From: Ramlibacter rhizophilus
Lineage (GTDB): Bacteria; Pseudomonadota; Gammaproteobacteria; Burkholderiales; Burkholderiaceae_C
Assembly (NCBI RefSeq): GCF_004681965.1
Contig: NZ_SMLL01000003.1
Coordinates: 248,001 to 312,000, forward strand
DNA length: 64,000 nt
Direction: 5' to 3'
Positions within the stretch are counted from its first letter, which is position 1; the number at the start of each line of letters is the position of its first letter. The translations under genes were made by a program, and so were the position numbers. A model generated the notes under the pieces. The model worked only from the letters and a program-made list of their open reading frames with translations, did not search any database and was not told the DNA's origin. Of this stretch, positions 49,733 through 58,585 are shown one piece after another.

Positions 49733-50728
49733 ATGCTTGCTTACCGATCGTTGCAGTCCCTGGCCCGTCGCGGGGCCGTGGGACTGTTGTTCAGCCTGGC
49801 GGCGGCGCTACCCGCGGCGGCCCAGGACAAGGTGACCGTCATCACCACCTGGTTCGCCCAGGCCGAGCACGGCGGGCTCTACCAGGCCGTGGCCAAGGAC
49901 ATCTACAAGAAGCACGGCCTGGACGTGACGATCAAGATGGGCGGGCCGCAGGTCAACGGCGTGCAGCTGCTGCTGGCGGGGCAGGCCGACGTCATCATGA
50001 ACTACGACTTCGCGGTGCTGCAGGGCGTGGAGAAGGGCTTCCCGCTGGTGACCATCGCCGCGCCCTTCCAGTTCGACATCCAGGGCATCATGACCCGCGA
50101 GGACGTCAAGAGCCTGGCGGACCTCAAGGACAAGACGATCCTGGTAGCGGGCACCGGCACCACCTACTGGTGGCCCTGGGTCAAGAAGAAGTACGGCTAC
50201 ACCGACGCGCAGATGCGGCCCTACACCTTCAACATGCAGCCCTTCTTCGCGGACCCCAACATCGTCCAGCAGGCCTTCCCGTCCTCGGAGCCCTACCAGG
50301 CCGAGCAGAAGGGGATGAAGACGAACTTCTTCCTGCTCTCGGACAACGGCTATCCCCCGTACACCCAGGCGCTGACGACCACCCGCAAGATGGTCCAGGA
50401 GCGTCCGGACGTGCTCAAGCGCTTCGTGCGCGCCTCGGTGGAAGGCTGGAAGAGCTACCTGGAGGATCCCGCGCCCGGCAACGCGCTGATCAAGAAGGAC
50501 AACCCCAACATGACCGACGGCCAGCTCGCCTTCGGCCTCAAGAAACTCAAGGAGATGAAGGTGGTCACCGGTGGCGATGCGGCCACCAAGGGCATCGGCA
50601 CCATGTCCGACGAGCGCTGGCAGAAGACTGCGGACTTCATGAAGGAGTGGGGCCTGCTCAAGCCCGACACCGACCACCGCAAGGCCTACACCTTGGAGTT
50701 CATCAAGGACGTGAAGGTCATGCCCTGA
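49733..50728 (+). CDS. ABC transporter substrate-binding protein (NMT1/THI5-like, SsuA/TauA type)
   Basis: The 331-residue product has a signal peptide (about residues 1-30, ending ALPAAAQ) and an NMT1/THI5-like domain: TTWFAQAEHGGLYQAVAKDIY, KKHGLDVTIKMGGPQ, LLLAGQADVIMNYDFAVLQ and KTILVAGTGTTYWWPWVK. This class binds small organic acids, pyrimidines or sulfonates in the periplasm. ACAGGAGACAGACC precedes the start. The matching ATPase and permease (51219, 52103) follow after an oppositely oriented small gene that interrupts the set. Aromatic residues in TYWWPWV would suit an aromatic ligand, which is inference. Confidence 0.9.
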   Translation: MLAYRSLQSLARRGAVGLLFSLAAALPAAAQDKVTVITTWFAQAEHGGLYQAVAKDIYKKHGLDVTIKMGGPQVNGVQLLLAGQADVIMNYDFAVLQGVEKGFPLVTIAAPFQFDIQGIMTREDVKSLADLKDKTILVAGTGTTYWWPWVKKKYGYTDAQMRPYTFNMQPFFADPNIVQQAFPSSEPYQAEQKGMKTNFFLLSDNGYPPYTQALTTTRKMVQERPDVLKRFVRASVEGWKSYLEDPAPGNALIKKDNPNMTDGQLAFGLKKLKEMKVVTGGDAATKGIGTMSDERWQKTADFMKEWGLLKPDTDHRKAYTLEFIKDVKVMP

Positions 50729-51119
50729 AGAGGTAGTGGTCGAGCCACACGCAGAGCAGCTCGAGCTGGGCGCGTTCGGCCTCCAGTTCGGCCTGCTTGA
50801 GGCGCTCGCGGACGGTCCGCGCGGAGTCCGCGCCGGTGGCCGCCGCGTGCAGGCAGGGCTCGGCCGTGCGGCGCCGCAGCGCGCGCAGGGGCTGGACCAC
50901 GCCCTCGCGCCAGGGCCGCACTCGTGCTTCGGCCTGCGCGCGCGCCTGCGCATCCAGCGTGATGCCGTGGCATTCCTCGGCCCAGCGCTCGAAGAGATGA
51001 AACATCACGTCCAAGCCGTTCGCGTCCTGCTCGCGCAGCAGGCGCTCGGCTTCGCCGGGACGGGCCCAGGCCTGTTCGCACCAGGTCCAGGCGGCTTGCG
51101 GATCGATGGCGGGATTCAT
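50718..51119 (-). CDS. TIGR02444/DUF2390-like protein
   Basis: The 133-residue helical protein matches the pattern I recall for the TIGR02444 (DUF2390) family: NPAIDPQAAWTWCEQAWARPG, LLREQDANGLDVMFHLFERW, RPWREGVVQPLRALRR and LKQAELEAERAQLELLCVW. The function of this family is unknown and it is normally a housekeeping gene in proteobacteria. Its position is odd: it is inserted antiparallel between the ABC binding protein and the ABC ATPase, with 11 bases of 3' overlap with the former. It may mark a junction where two gene blocks were joined. Confidence 0.75.
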   Translation of the reverse strand: MNPAIDPQAAWTWCEQAWARPGEAERLLREQDANGLDVMFHLFERWAEECHGITLDAQARAQAEARVRPWREGVVQPLRALRRRTAEPCLHAAATGADSARTVRERLKQAELEAERAQLELLCVWLDHYLFRA

Positions 51120-51218
51120 CTGCGTTGCCGATCAATTTATCCGAACGACCATGTTTACTGATGATTCGGCGGCTGACAGCATGACTGCCAGACGTCCGGA
51201 CGAAAGGGTGACCCAGCC

Positions 51219-52085
51219 ATGATGTCCGAGGCGACCACAGGAGACAAGCGAGTGAAGCGTGACGATGACACAGCCGTCGCCCTGCCGGGCGCCGGGGCCG
51301 TGGATCTCTCATCGCCCGTCGTGCTGCAGGCCGACGGTGTCGAGAAGGTCTATCCCAATGGCACGCACGCGCTGGACCGCGCCGACGTGGCCGTGCGCCG
51401 GGGCGAATTCGTCTCCCTGCTGGGCCCCTCGGGCTGCGGCAAGAGCACGCTGCTCAAGATGTTCGCCGGCCTGGAGGAACCATCGTCGGGCCGCATCGTG
51501 CGGCCCGAGGCCGCGGCCAAGGGCCGGCGCGACATGGCCATGGTGTTCCAGGAAGCCACGCTCATGCCCTGGGCCCGCGTGACCGAGAACGCGCGCCTGC
51601 CGCTGGACCTGGCGGGCGTTCCCAAGGCCGAGGGCAATGCCCGCGTGGCCGAGGCGCTGCAGCTGGTGGGCCTGGGCGAATTCGGCCGGTGCTATCCGCG
51701 CGAACTCTCGGGCGGCATGCAGATGCGCGCGTCCATCGCGCGGGCCCTGGCCGTCAAGCCCAACGTGCTGCTGATGGACGAGCCCTTCGGCGCGCTGGAC
51801 GAATTCACGCGCAACCGGCTGGACGCCGATCTGCGCGGCCTCTGGGAGGAGCAGAAGGAGCTCACCGTGGTCTTCGTCACGCACAGCATCTACGAAGCGG
51901 TGTTCCTCTCCAGCCGCGTGGTGGTGATGGCGGCGCGGCCGGGCCGCGTGATCGCCGACGTGAAGATCGACACCGACGCACCGCGCGACGAAGCCTTCCG
52001 CGTCAGCACGCAGTTCATCGACTACTGCCGCGTGCTGTCCGAGCACCTGGTGCGCGCCAACCGCGGCGAGCGCGGCGTGCATTGA
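51219..52085 (+). CDS. ABC transporter ATP-binding protein (SsuB/TauB type)
   Basis: The 288-residue ATPase has Walker A GPSGCGKST (about residue 68), the Q-loop MVFQEATLMPW, signature LSGGMQMRASIARAL, Walker B VLLMDEPFGALD and the H-loop FVTHSIYEAVF. LSGGMQMR and VTHSI-EAVFLSSRV are typical of nitrate/taurine/aliphatic sulfonate-type importers. The N-terminus (about 40 residues) is an unusual polar extension before VYPNGTHALDR. The start could be either ATG of ATGATG at 51219/51222. The permease follows 17 bases on; the likely partner binding protein is at 49733. Confidence 0.92.
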   Translation: MMSEATTGDKRVKRDDDTAVALPGAGAVDLSSPVVLQADGVEKVYPNGTHALDRADVAVRRGEFVSLLGPSGCGKSTLLKMFAGLEEPSSGRIVRPEAAAKGRRDMAMVFQEATLMPWARVTENARLPLDLAGVPKAEGNARVAEALQLVGLGEFGRCYPRELSGGMQMRASIARALAVKPNVLLMDEPFGALDEFTRNRLDADLRGLWEEQKELTVVFVTHSIYEAVFLSSRVVVMAARPGRVIADVKIDTDAPRDEAFRVSTQFIDYCRVLSEHLVRANRGERGVH

Positions 52086-52102
52086 CATCGAAGGGACCCG
52101 CC

Positions 52103-52894
52103 ATGAGCAACGTGATGAACTCGCCCGCCGCGCGCTTTGCCGCCCCCGTGCTGCTGGGGGTGCTGATGCTCGCCGCATGGCAGCTGCTGGTGCGCGCGCT
52201 GGAGGTTCCGGTGTACCTGGTGCCCGCGCCCACCGACATCGCCTACACGCTCTACGAGGACTGGGCGCTGCTCAGCTCCTCGCTGATGATCACCCTCAAG
52301 ATCACCTTCTTCGCCTTCGTGCTGGCGGTGGTGCTGGGCGTGCTCGCGGCCTTCCTGTTCGTGCAGAGCCGCATGATGGAGGTGAGCCTGTTCCCCTACG
52401 CCATCGTGCTGCAGGTCACGCCCATCGTGGCCATCGCGCCGCTGATCATCATCTGGGTCAAGAGCCCGATCCCGGCCATGGTGATCTGCGCCACGCTGGT
52501 CGCGCTGTTTCCCATCATCTCCAACACCATCCTGGGCCTGCGCAGCGTGAACCCGGGCCTGTTGAACCTGTTCCGCCTCAACCAGGCCACGCGCTGGCAG
52601 ACCCTGCGCCGCCTGCGCGTGCCCAGCGCGCTGCCTTACTTCTTCGGCGGCCTGCGCATCTCCAGCGGCCTGGCCCTCATCGGCGCCGTGGTGGCGGAGT
52701 TCGTCGCCGGCACCGGCGGCACCTCGGCGGGCCTGGCCTACCAGATCCTGCAGGCCGGCTTCCAGCTCAACGTGCCGCGCCTCTTCGCCTCGCTGGTGCT
52801 GATCACGCTGACCGGCATCGCGCTCTTCAGCCTCATGGCGCTCTTCACGAAGATGGCGCTGGGCGGCTGGCACGAAAGCGAGATGACCCAATGA
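52103..52894 (+). CDS. ABC transporter permease (SsuC/TauC type)
   Basis: The 263-residue permease has six predicted helices (VLLGVLMLAAWQLLVRAL; LKITFFAFVLAVVLGVLAAFL; VTPIVAIAPLIIIWV) and the EAA-like coupling loop NLFRLNQATRWQTLRRLRVPSALPYFFGGLRIS, which docks the ATPase. It completes the import system encoded by 49733 and 51219. The stop overlaps the next amidohydrolase start by four bases (ATGA), so transport and catabolic genes share one transcript. Confidence 0.92.
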   Translation: MSNVMNSPAARFAAPVLLGVLMLAAWQLLVRALEVPVYLVPAPTDIAYTLYEDWALLSSSLMITLKITFFAFVLAVVLGVLAAFLFVQSRMMEVSLFPYAIVLQVTPIVAIAPLIIIWVKSPIPAMVICATLVALFPIISNTILGLRSVNPGLLNLFRLNQATRWQTLRRLRVPSALPYFFGGLRISSGLALIGAVVAEFVAGTGGTSAGLAYQILQAGFQLNVPRLFASLVLITLTGIALFSLMALFTKMALGGWHESEMTQ

Positions 52895-54330
52895 GCGGCA
52901 CGAGCGAAGGCGCCTTCCTGGTGCGGAGCGCACACGCCATCCTCACCGGCGAGGCGGGCGAGGCCGCGCGCAGCAGCGCCACCGACATCCGCGTGGCGGG
53001 CGGCGGCATCACCGAGATGGGCCGCGACCTGCAGGCCCGTCCCGGCGAGCGCGTGCTGGACGCGAGCGACTGCGTGATCTATCCCGGCTGGGTCAACACG
53101 CACCACCACCTGTTCCAGTCGCTCCTGAAGGGCGTGCCCTCGGCCATCAACGCCACGCTCACGCCCTGGCTCAAGGCCGTGCCCTACGCGCACCGCGGCG
53201 GCTTCGACGAGGACACCATGCGCCTGGCCGCGCGCGTCGGCCTGGTGGAGCTGCTGCTGTCCGGAAGCACGACGGTGGGCGACCACCACTACATCTACTA
53301 CCCCGGCATGGGCTTCGATCCCTCGGCCGCGCTGTTCGAGGAAGCCGCGCGCCTGGGCCAGCGCTTCATGCTGCTGCGCGGCGGCGCCACGCAGACGCGG
53401 GACGCCGAGGCGGGCGCGCCCGCGCACCTGCGCCCGGAGAGCCTGGACCAGATGGTCGGCGGGGTCGAGCGCGACGTGGGCCGCTGGCACCAGCGCGGCC
53501 CCCGGGCCATGTCCCGCGTGGCGATGGCGCCCACCACCGTCACCATCTCCATCCGCACGGAGGAGGCGCGCGAGATCGCCCGCGCCGCGCGCCGCCTCGG
53601 CGTGCCCATGCACTCGCACCTGTCCGAGACCGTGAGCTACATGGAGCACTGCGGATCGGCCTTCGGCTGCCTGCCCGTGGAGTACGCCGAGCGCGTGGAG
53701 TGGCTGGGCCCGGACGTGTGGTTCGCGCACCTGGTACACCTGAGCGAATCCGAGCGCGCCCTGCTGGCGCAGACCGGCACCGGCATGGCCCACTGCCCGC
53801 AGAGCAATGGCCGCCTGGGCAGCGGCGTCGCGCCCGCGCCGGACCTCGCGCGGCGGGGCGTTCCGGTGTCCATCGGCGTCGATGGCGCGGCCTCCAACGA
53901 GGCCGCCGACATGCTCAGCGAAGTGCACCAGTGCTGGCTGCTGCACCGAGCTCATGCCGGCGCGGCCTCGCGTCCGCGCGAGGGCGGCGGCGGCGAGGCC
54001 GGCGCGGACGCGGTGACGGTGGAGGACATCGTGCACTGGGGCACGGCCGGCGGTGCGCGGGTCATGGGTTTCGAGGGCGTGGGCACGCTGGCCGTCGGCC
54101 AGGCCGCCGACTTCGCCGTGTACGACCTGGACGATCCCCGCTACATGGGCCTGCACGACCTCGCGCTGGGCCCCGTGGTCAGCGGCGGGCGCCCGCGCCT
54201 GCGCTGGCTGATGGGGGCCGGCCGCGTGCTGGTGGAGGACGACACGGTGCCGGGGCTGGACCTGCACGAGCTTCGCGTCCAGGCACGCGCGGCCGTCAAG
54301 CGCCTCGCCGAGAAGGCCGTGCGCCCATGA
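52891..54330 (+). CDS. ATZ/TRZ-type amidohydrolase (8-oxoguanine deaminase/hydroxyatrazine hydrolase-like)
   Basis: The 479-residue metal-dependent amidohydrolase has an intact cyclic-amidohydrolase/ATZ site: HxH in VNTHHHLFQS (about residue 70), His in MHSHLSETVSY, His in WFAHLVHLSE and Asp in GVDGAASNEA. Its LKAVPYAHRGGFDEDTM and GSTTVGDHHYIYYPGMGFD segments match the 8-oxoguanine deaminase and chlorohydrolase-like branch. It would hydrolyse C-N or C-Cl bonds of an N-heteroaromatic ring. Its stop overlaps the UbiX-like start (ATGA). Confidence 0.9.
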   Translation: MSGTSEGAFLVRSAHAILTGEAGEAARSSATDIRVAGGGITEMGRDLQARPGERVLDASDCVIYPGWVNTHHHLFQSLLKGVPSAINATLTPWLKAVPYAHRGGFDEDTMRLAARVGLVELLLSGSTTVGDHHYIYYPGMGFDPSAALFEEAARLGQRFMLLRGGATQTRDAEAGAPAHLRPESLDQMVGGVERDVGRWHQRGPRAMSRVAMAPTTVTISIRTEEAREIARAARRLGVPMHSHLSETVSYMEHCGSAFGCLPVEYAERVEWLGPDVWFAHLVHLSESERALLAQTGTGMAHCPQSNGRLGSGVAPAPDLARRGVPVSIGVDGAASNEAADMLSEVHQCWLLHRAHAGAASRPREGGGGEAGADAVTVEDIVHWGTAGGARVMGFEGVGTLAVGQAADFAVYDLDDPRYMGLHDLALGPVVSGGRPRLRWLMGAGRVLVEDDTVPGLDLHELRVQARAAVKRLAEKAVRP

Positions 54331-54959
54331 CCCAGCCGCGGCGCCTCATCGTCGGCATCACCGGCGCTTCGGGCTTCGCCTACGGGCACCGCCTGCTGGA
54401 GCTGCTGCGCGAGGTGCCCGAGGTCGAGACGCACCTGGTGGTGAGCCGCTCGGCGCAGCTCACCATGGCCTACGAGACCGAGCTGAAGCTGTCCGACGTG
54501 ACGGCGCTGGCCCACCATGTCCATCGCAACGAGGACGTGGCCGCCTGCGTCTCCAGCGGCTCCTGGAGGACGCTGGGCATGGTGATCGCGCCCTGCTCCA
54601 TGAAAACCCTGGGCGAGATCGCCTGCGGCACCGGCAGCACGCTCATCGCGCGCGCGGCCGACGTGGTGCTCAAGGAGCGGCGCCGCCTGGTGCTGCTGGC
54701 GCGCGAGACGCCGCTGACGCTCACGCACCTTCGCAACATGGTCACCGTGACCGAGATGGGCGCCATCGTCGCGCCCCCGGTGCCCGCCTTCTATGCCCGG
54801 CCCGAGAGCCTGGCGCAGATGGTGGACCACACGCTCGGCCGCGTGCTGGATCTCTTCGATATCGACGTCGGCGCGGTCAGGCGCTGGACGGGGCCTCAGT
54901 CCGGGCGGTCCACGGACGACATTCCTTCCCGAGACGACGACCCCCATGCGAGCCTTTGA
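54327..54959 (+). CDS. UbiX-like flavin prenyltransferase
   Basis: The 210-residue flavoprotein has GITGASGFAYGHRLLELL (FMN site), VVSRSAQLTMAYE, APCSMKTLGEIACGTGSTLI and LLARETPLTLTHLRNM, all conserved in UbiX/Pad1-type enzymes that make prenylated FMN for UbiD-family decarboxylases. A UbiD-family gene is in the same operon at 61938, so this is very likely its cofactor maker, separate from any housekeeping ubiX. Its C-terminal tail (residues about 185-210) is a polar extension; its last 14 bases overlap the next gene, the FAD subunit. Confidence 0.9.
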   Translation: MTQPRRLIVGITGASGFAYGHRLLELLREVPEVETHLVVSRSAQLTMAYETELKLSDVTALAHHVHRNEDVAACVSSGSWRTLGMVIAPCSMKTLGEIACGTGSTLIARAADVVLKERRRLVLLARETPLTLTHLRNMVTVTEMGAIVAPPVPAFYARPESLAQMVDHTLGRVLDLFDIDVGAVRRWTGPQSGRSTDDIPSRDDDPHASL

Positions 54960-55818
54960 GTACGCGCGCCCGGCCACGCTGCAGGACGCGATCGCCCTGC
55001 TGCAGGCCGGGCCGGATCCGGCCATCCTGGCCGGCGGCACCGACCTGCTGGTGCAGATCAAGGAACACGTGCGCCAGCCCGCGCGCGTGATCGACATCAA
55101 GCGCATCCCGGGCATGGACGAGTTCGCCTTCGATGCGAAGGAGGGCCTGCGCCTGGGCGCGCTGGTCACCACGCGCGCCGTGGAGACCTCGCCGCTCGCG
55201 CAGCGCCACTACGCGAGCCTCGCGCGGGCGGCCACGGACTTCGCGTCCATCCAGGTGCGCCACCGCGCCACGGTGGTCGGCAACGTCTGCCGCGCGTCGC
55301 CCTCGGCCGACACGTTGCCGCCCCTGGTCGCCGACGGCGCCGAGCTGGTGATCCACGGCCCTGGCGGCGAGCGCCGCTGCCGCGTGGAGGACTTCTGCCT
55401 CGGCCCGGGCCGCACCGCGCTGCAGGCCGGCGAGATCGTGACGCAGCTGCGCGTGCCCGCGCCGCCGCCGGGCACCGGCAAGGTCTACATCAAGCACGGC
55501 CGGCGGGCGCAGATGGAGCTGGCCACCGTGGGCGTGGCCGTCACGCTCACGCTGCGCGAAGGCTGCTGCGAGCGCGTGTCCATCGTGCTCGCGGCGGTGG
55601 CGCCCACGCCGCTGCGCGCCCGCGCGGCCGAGGCGCTGCTGCAGGGAAAGGCGCCGACGCCGGAACGGTTCGAGCGGGCCGCCGAAGCCGCGGCCGCTGA
55701 ATCCCGTCCCATCGCGGACGTGCGCGCCAGCGCCGAGTACCGCCGCGACATGGTGCGCGTGCTCACGCGGCGTGCGCTCGAACAGGCCCTGCGCAGGGCC
55801 CAGGAGGAAGTTCGATGA
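54946..55818 (+). CDS. Molybdenum hydroxylase FAD-binding subunit (CoxM/XdhB-like)
   Basis: The 290-residue subunit has the FAD pyrophosphate motif AILAGGTDLLVQIKE (residues about 25-39), LGALVTTRAVE, TVVGNVCRASPSADTLPPLV and the C-terminal domain of the CO dehydrogenase flavoprotein family. In these enzymes FAD passes electrons between the Fe-S clusters and the acceptor. It lacks the insertion that carries an extra [4Fe-4S] in 4-hydroxybenzoyl-CoA reductase beta, so it is an ordinary xanthine-oxidase-family subunit. Stop overlaps the next subunit start by four bases. Confidence 0.92.
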   Translation: MRAFEYARPATLQDAIALLQAGPDPAILAGGTDLLVQIKEHVRQPARVIDIKRIPGMDEFAFDAKEGLRLGALVTTRAVETSPLAQRHYASLARAATDFASIQVRHRATVVGNVCRASPSADTLPPLVADGAELVIHGPGGERRCRVEDFCLGPGRTALQAGEIVTQLRVPAPPPGTGKVYIKHGRRAQMELATVGVAVTLTLREGCCERVSIVLAAVAPTPLRARAAEALLQGKAPTPERFERAAEAAAAESRPIADVRASAEYRRDMVRVLTRRALEQALRRAQEEVR

Positions 55819-56291
55819 AGAAGGACATCATCACGGTCACCCTCAACGGCGAGGAGCGCGAACTCGCGGTCCTGCCGCACCGCAGCCTGCTGGACACCTT
55901 GCGCACCGACGCGGGCCTGACCGGCACCAAGAAAGGCTGCGACGTGGGCGAATGCGGCTCCTGCACCGTCATGCTCGACGGCGAGCCCGTCAACAGCTGC
56001 CTGGTGCTGGCCATGGAAGTGGACGGGCGCAGCGTCACCACCATCGAGGGCCTGCAGCCCTCGCCCGACCAGGTGCACGTGCTGCAGGAGAAGTTCATGC
56101 AGTGCGGCGCGGCCCAGTGCGGCTTCTGCACGCCGGGCATCCTCATGGCGGCCCAGGACCTGCTGGCGCGCAACCCGCATCCCACGCGCGAGGAGATCCG
56201 CTTCGCCATCGCCGGCAACATCTGCCGCTGCACGGGCTACAGCAAGATCATCGACGCCATCCACCAGGCCGGCCAGGAGGGTGCGCGATGA
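55815..56291 (+). CDS. Molybdenum hydroxylase [2Fe-2S] subunit (CoxS-like)
   Basis: The 158-residue product has a plant-ferredoxin-type cluster site (GCDVGECGSCTVML with C at about 42, 47, 50, plus C62 region SCLVLAM) and a second, helical-domain cluster (CGAAQCGFCTPG and CRCTGY). The pattern is that of all small subunits of three-subunit Mo hydroxylases. It carries electrons from the Mo site to FAD. It is coupled by ATGA overlaps to both neighbours, giving order FAD, Fe-S, Mo subunit. Confidence 0.95.
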   Translation: MKKDIITVTLNGEERELAVLPHRSLLDTLRTDAGLTGTKKGCDVGECGSCTVMLDGEPVNSCLVLAMEVDGRSVTTIEGLQPSPDQVHVLQEKFMQCGAAQCGFCTPGILMAAQDLLARNPHPTREEIRFAIAGNICRCTGYSKIIDAIHQAGQEGAR

Positions 56292-58585
56292 GCGAGGCCG
56301 CCACCCACGACGTCGTCGGCCGCAGCGTCAAGCGCGGCGACCTGCTGGCCAAGGTGACGGGCAGCGCGCAGTTCACCGCCGACTTCGCCTGGCCGGGCCT
56401 GCTGTACGGACGCATCAAGCGCTGCAACGTGGCGCATGCCCGCATCCGCCGCATCGACGCGAGCCGCGCGCTGGCCCTGCCCGGCGTGAAGGCCGTGCTC
56501 ACGCACGAGAACGTGCCGCGCGTGCTGCACGCCGGCTCGCCCCATCCACGCTCGGCCTCGGTCACGCCCGACCAGTACATCCTGGACGACCGGGTGCGGT
56601 ACTGGGGCGAAGGCGTGGCCGCCGTGGCCGCGACCAGCGAGGAGATCGCCGAGGAGGCGCTGGAGCTGATCGAGGTGGAGTACGAGCCGCTGCCGGCGGT
56701 CTTCACCGTCGAGGAAGCGGCCGATCCGTCCTCGCCCGCCATCCACGACCGCGGCTTCGGCCACAACCTGGTCCTGGCGCCGCAGGTCTTCACGCGTGGC
56801 GACATCGAGCAGGGCTTCGCCGATGCCGACCTGGTGATCGAGGGCGAGTACGAATGCGGCCGGCCCACGCCCGCCTACATGGAGCCCAACGCCTGCGCGT
56901 GCCTCTGGGACGGCAATGGCGGCCTCACGGTGTGGAGCAGCACGCAGACCGCCTTCATGGTGCGCGGCATCCTGGCCGAGGTGCTGGGGCTGCCGCTGTC
57001 CAAGGTGCGCGTGCTGGTGGACCACATGGGCGGCGGCTTCGGCGCCAAGCAGGACCTGTTCCAGCACGAGTTCCTCTGTGCACTGCTCGCGAAGCAGACG
57101 CGCCGGCCGGTGCGCATGGAGTTCACGCGCGAGGAGACCTTCCTCGGCGGGCGCACGCGCCACCCCGCGAAGATCTGGCTCAAGCAGGGCTTCAAACGCG
57201 ACGGCACGCTCACCGCGCGCCAGGCCCGCGTGGTGTTCAACTCCGGCGCCTACGGCTCGCACGGGCCGGGCGTGACCATCGTCGGGACCTCGGCGCTGGT
57301 CTCGCTCTTTCGCTGCGACAACATCCACCTGGAGGGCCGCTGCGTCTACACCAACAGCCCCATCGCCGGCGCCTACCGCGGCTACGGCGTGGTGCAGACC
57401 TACTACGCGCTGGACCTGCAGATGGACGAGGCCGCCGAGCGCCTGGGGATGGACCCGCTGGCGCTGAAGCTGAAGAACGCGGTGCGCGAAGGCGACATCG
57501 CGCCCTCGGGCCACCCCATCGTCGGCCACGGCCTGGAAGACTGCATCCGCCACGGGCGCGAGCTCGTCGGCTGGCCGGGCGTGCGGCGCCAGGGGCGTGA
57601 CGAAGGCGTGGTCAGGACCGGCTGGGGCATGGGCTGCGAGATGCACGGCAGCAGCGCCTACCCCGGCATCAAGGAGCAGGGCAACGCCATCGTGAAGATG
57701 AACGAGGACGGCAGCGCCGTGCTGCTCACCGGCACCGCCGGCCTGGGCACGGGCGCGCACACGGCGCTCGCGCAGATCGTGGCCGAGGAACTGGGTGTGT
57801 CCTTCGAGCGCGTCTCCTGCATCCACGGCGACACCGACGTCGTGCCCTGGGACATCGGCGCCTTCGCGAGCCACACCACCTACATGGGCGGACGCGCGGC
57901 GCAGATGGCCGCGGCCAAGGTCAAGGAGCAGCTTCTCGAGCGCGCGGCGAAGCTGCTGGAGTGCGACGCCGCGCAGCTGGACGTGCGCCAGGACCACGTG
58001 TTCCTGCGCGGGGACCCGGCGCGGCGCCTGTCCATCGCCGAGGTCGTGGGACCGCGCAAGGGCATCCCGGCGGCGCAGTTCGTGGGCAGCGCGACCTACC
58101 ACCCGACCAAGTCCTATTCATTCGCCGCGCACTTCGCGCAGGTGCAGGTGGACACGGAGACCGGCGAGGTGCGGGTGCTGCAGGTGGTGCCGGTGCACGA
58201 GATCGGCAAGGTGATCCACCCGGTGGGCGCGGCCGGGCAGATCGAAGGCGGGATCCAGCAGGGCATCGGCCACACGCTGTACGAGGACTATCAGATCGAC
58301 ACGAAGACAGGACGATCGCTCAACGCGAACTTCGTGGACTACAAGATGCCGCTGTCCATGGACATGCCGGAGATCCACACCGTGCTGCTGGAGACCGCGC
58401 CGGACCCGGGCGGGCCGTACGGCGCCAAGGGCGTGGGGGAGGACCCGATCATCGCCATCGGGCCGGCGATCTGCAACGCGATCTTCGACGCCATCGGCGT
58501 GCGCTTCCGGCATTTCCCGATCAAGCCGGAGCAGGTGCTGCAGAGGTTGCGGGAGAAGCGGGTGCGGGAAGGGGAGGCGGCATGA
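56288..58585 (+). CDS. Molybdenum hydroxylase large (molybdopterin-binding) subunit
   Basis: The 765-residue catalytic subunit of the xanthine oxidase family has [24 protein letters not shown] split around the N-terminus, [17 protein letters not shown] (cofactor contact), [14 protein letters not shown] and the catalytic glutamate in GAKGVGEDP near the C-terminus. It resembles 4-hydroxybenzoyl-CoA reductase and nicotinate/isoquinoline hydroxylase large subunits in length. It hydroxylates an aromatic or N-heterocyclic ring with water. No cofactor-insertion (XdhC/CoxF-like) gene is adjacent, so maturation must come from elsewhere. Stop overlaps the start of the CobW gene. Confidence 0.93.
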   Translation: MSEAATHDVVGRSVKRGDLLAKVTGSAQFTADFAWPGLLYGRIKRCNVAHARIRRIDASRALALPGVKAVLTHENVPRVLHAGSPHPRSASVTPDQYILDDRVRYWGEGVAAVAATSEEIAEEALELIEVEYEPLPAVFTVEEAADPSSPAIHDRGFGHNLVLAPQVFTRGDIEQGFADADLVIEGEYECGRPTPAYMEPNACACLWDGNGGLTVWSSTQTAFMVRGILAEVLGLPLSKVRVLVDHMGGGFGAKQDLFQHEFLCALLAKQTRRPVRMEFTREETFLGGRTRHPAKIWLKQGFKRDGTLTARQARVVFNSGAYGSHGPGVTIVGTSALVSLFRCDNIHLEGRCVYTNSPIAGAYRGYGVVQTYYALDLQMDEAAERLGMDPLALKLKNAVREGDIAPSGHPIVGHGLEDCIRHGRELVGWPGVRRQGRDEGVVRTGWGMGCEMHGSSAYPGIKEQGNAIVKMNEDGSAVLLTGTAGLGTGAHTALAQIVAEELGVSFERVSCIHGDTDVVPWDIGAFASHTTYMGGRAAQMAAAKVKEQLLERAAKLLECDAAQLDVRQDHVFLRGDPARRLSIAEVVGPRKGIPAAQFVGSATYHPTKSYSFAAHFAQVQVDTETGEVRVLQVVPVHEIGKVIHPVGAAGQIEGGIQQGIGHTLYEDYQIDTKTGRSLNANFVDYKMPLSMDMPEIHTVLLETAPDPGGPYGAKGVGEDPIIAIGPAICNAIFDAIGVRFRHFPIKPEQVLQRLREKRVREGEAA

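Noticed and set aside
54946..58585. Call as 4-hydroxybenzoyl-CoA reductase (hcrABC)
   Set aside because: The FAD subunit is about 290 residues and lacks the extra [4Fe-4S] insertion of HcrB; the large subunit alone does not settle it.
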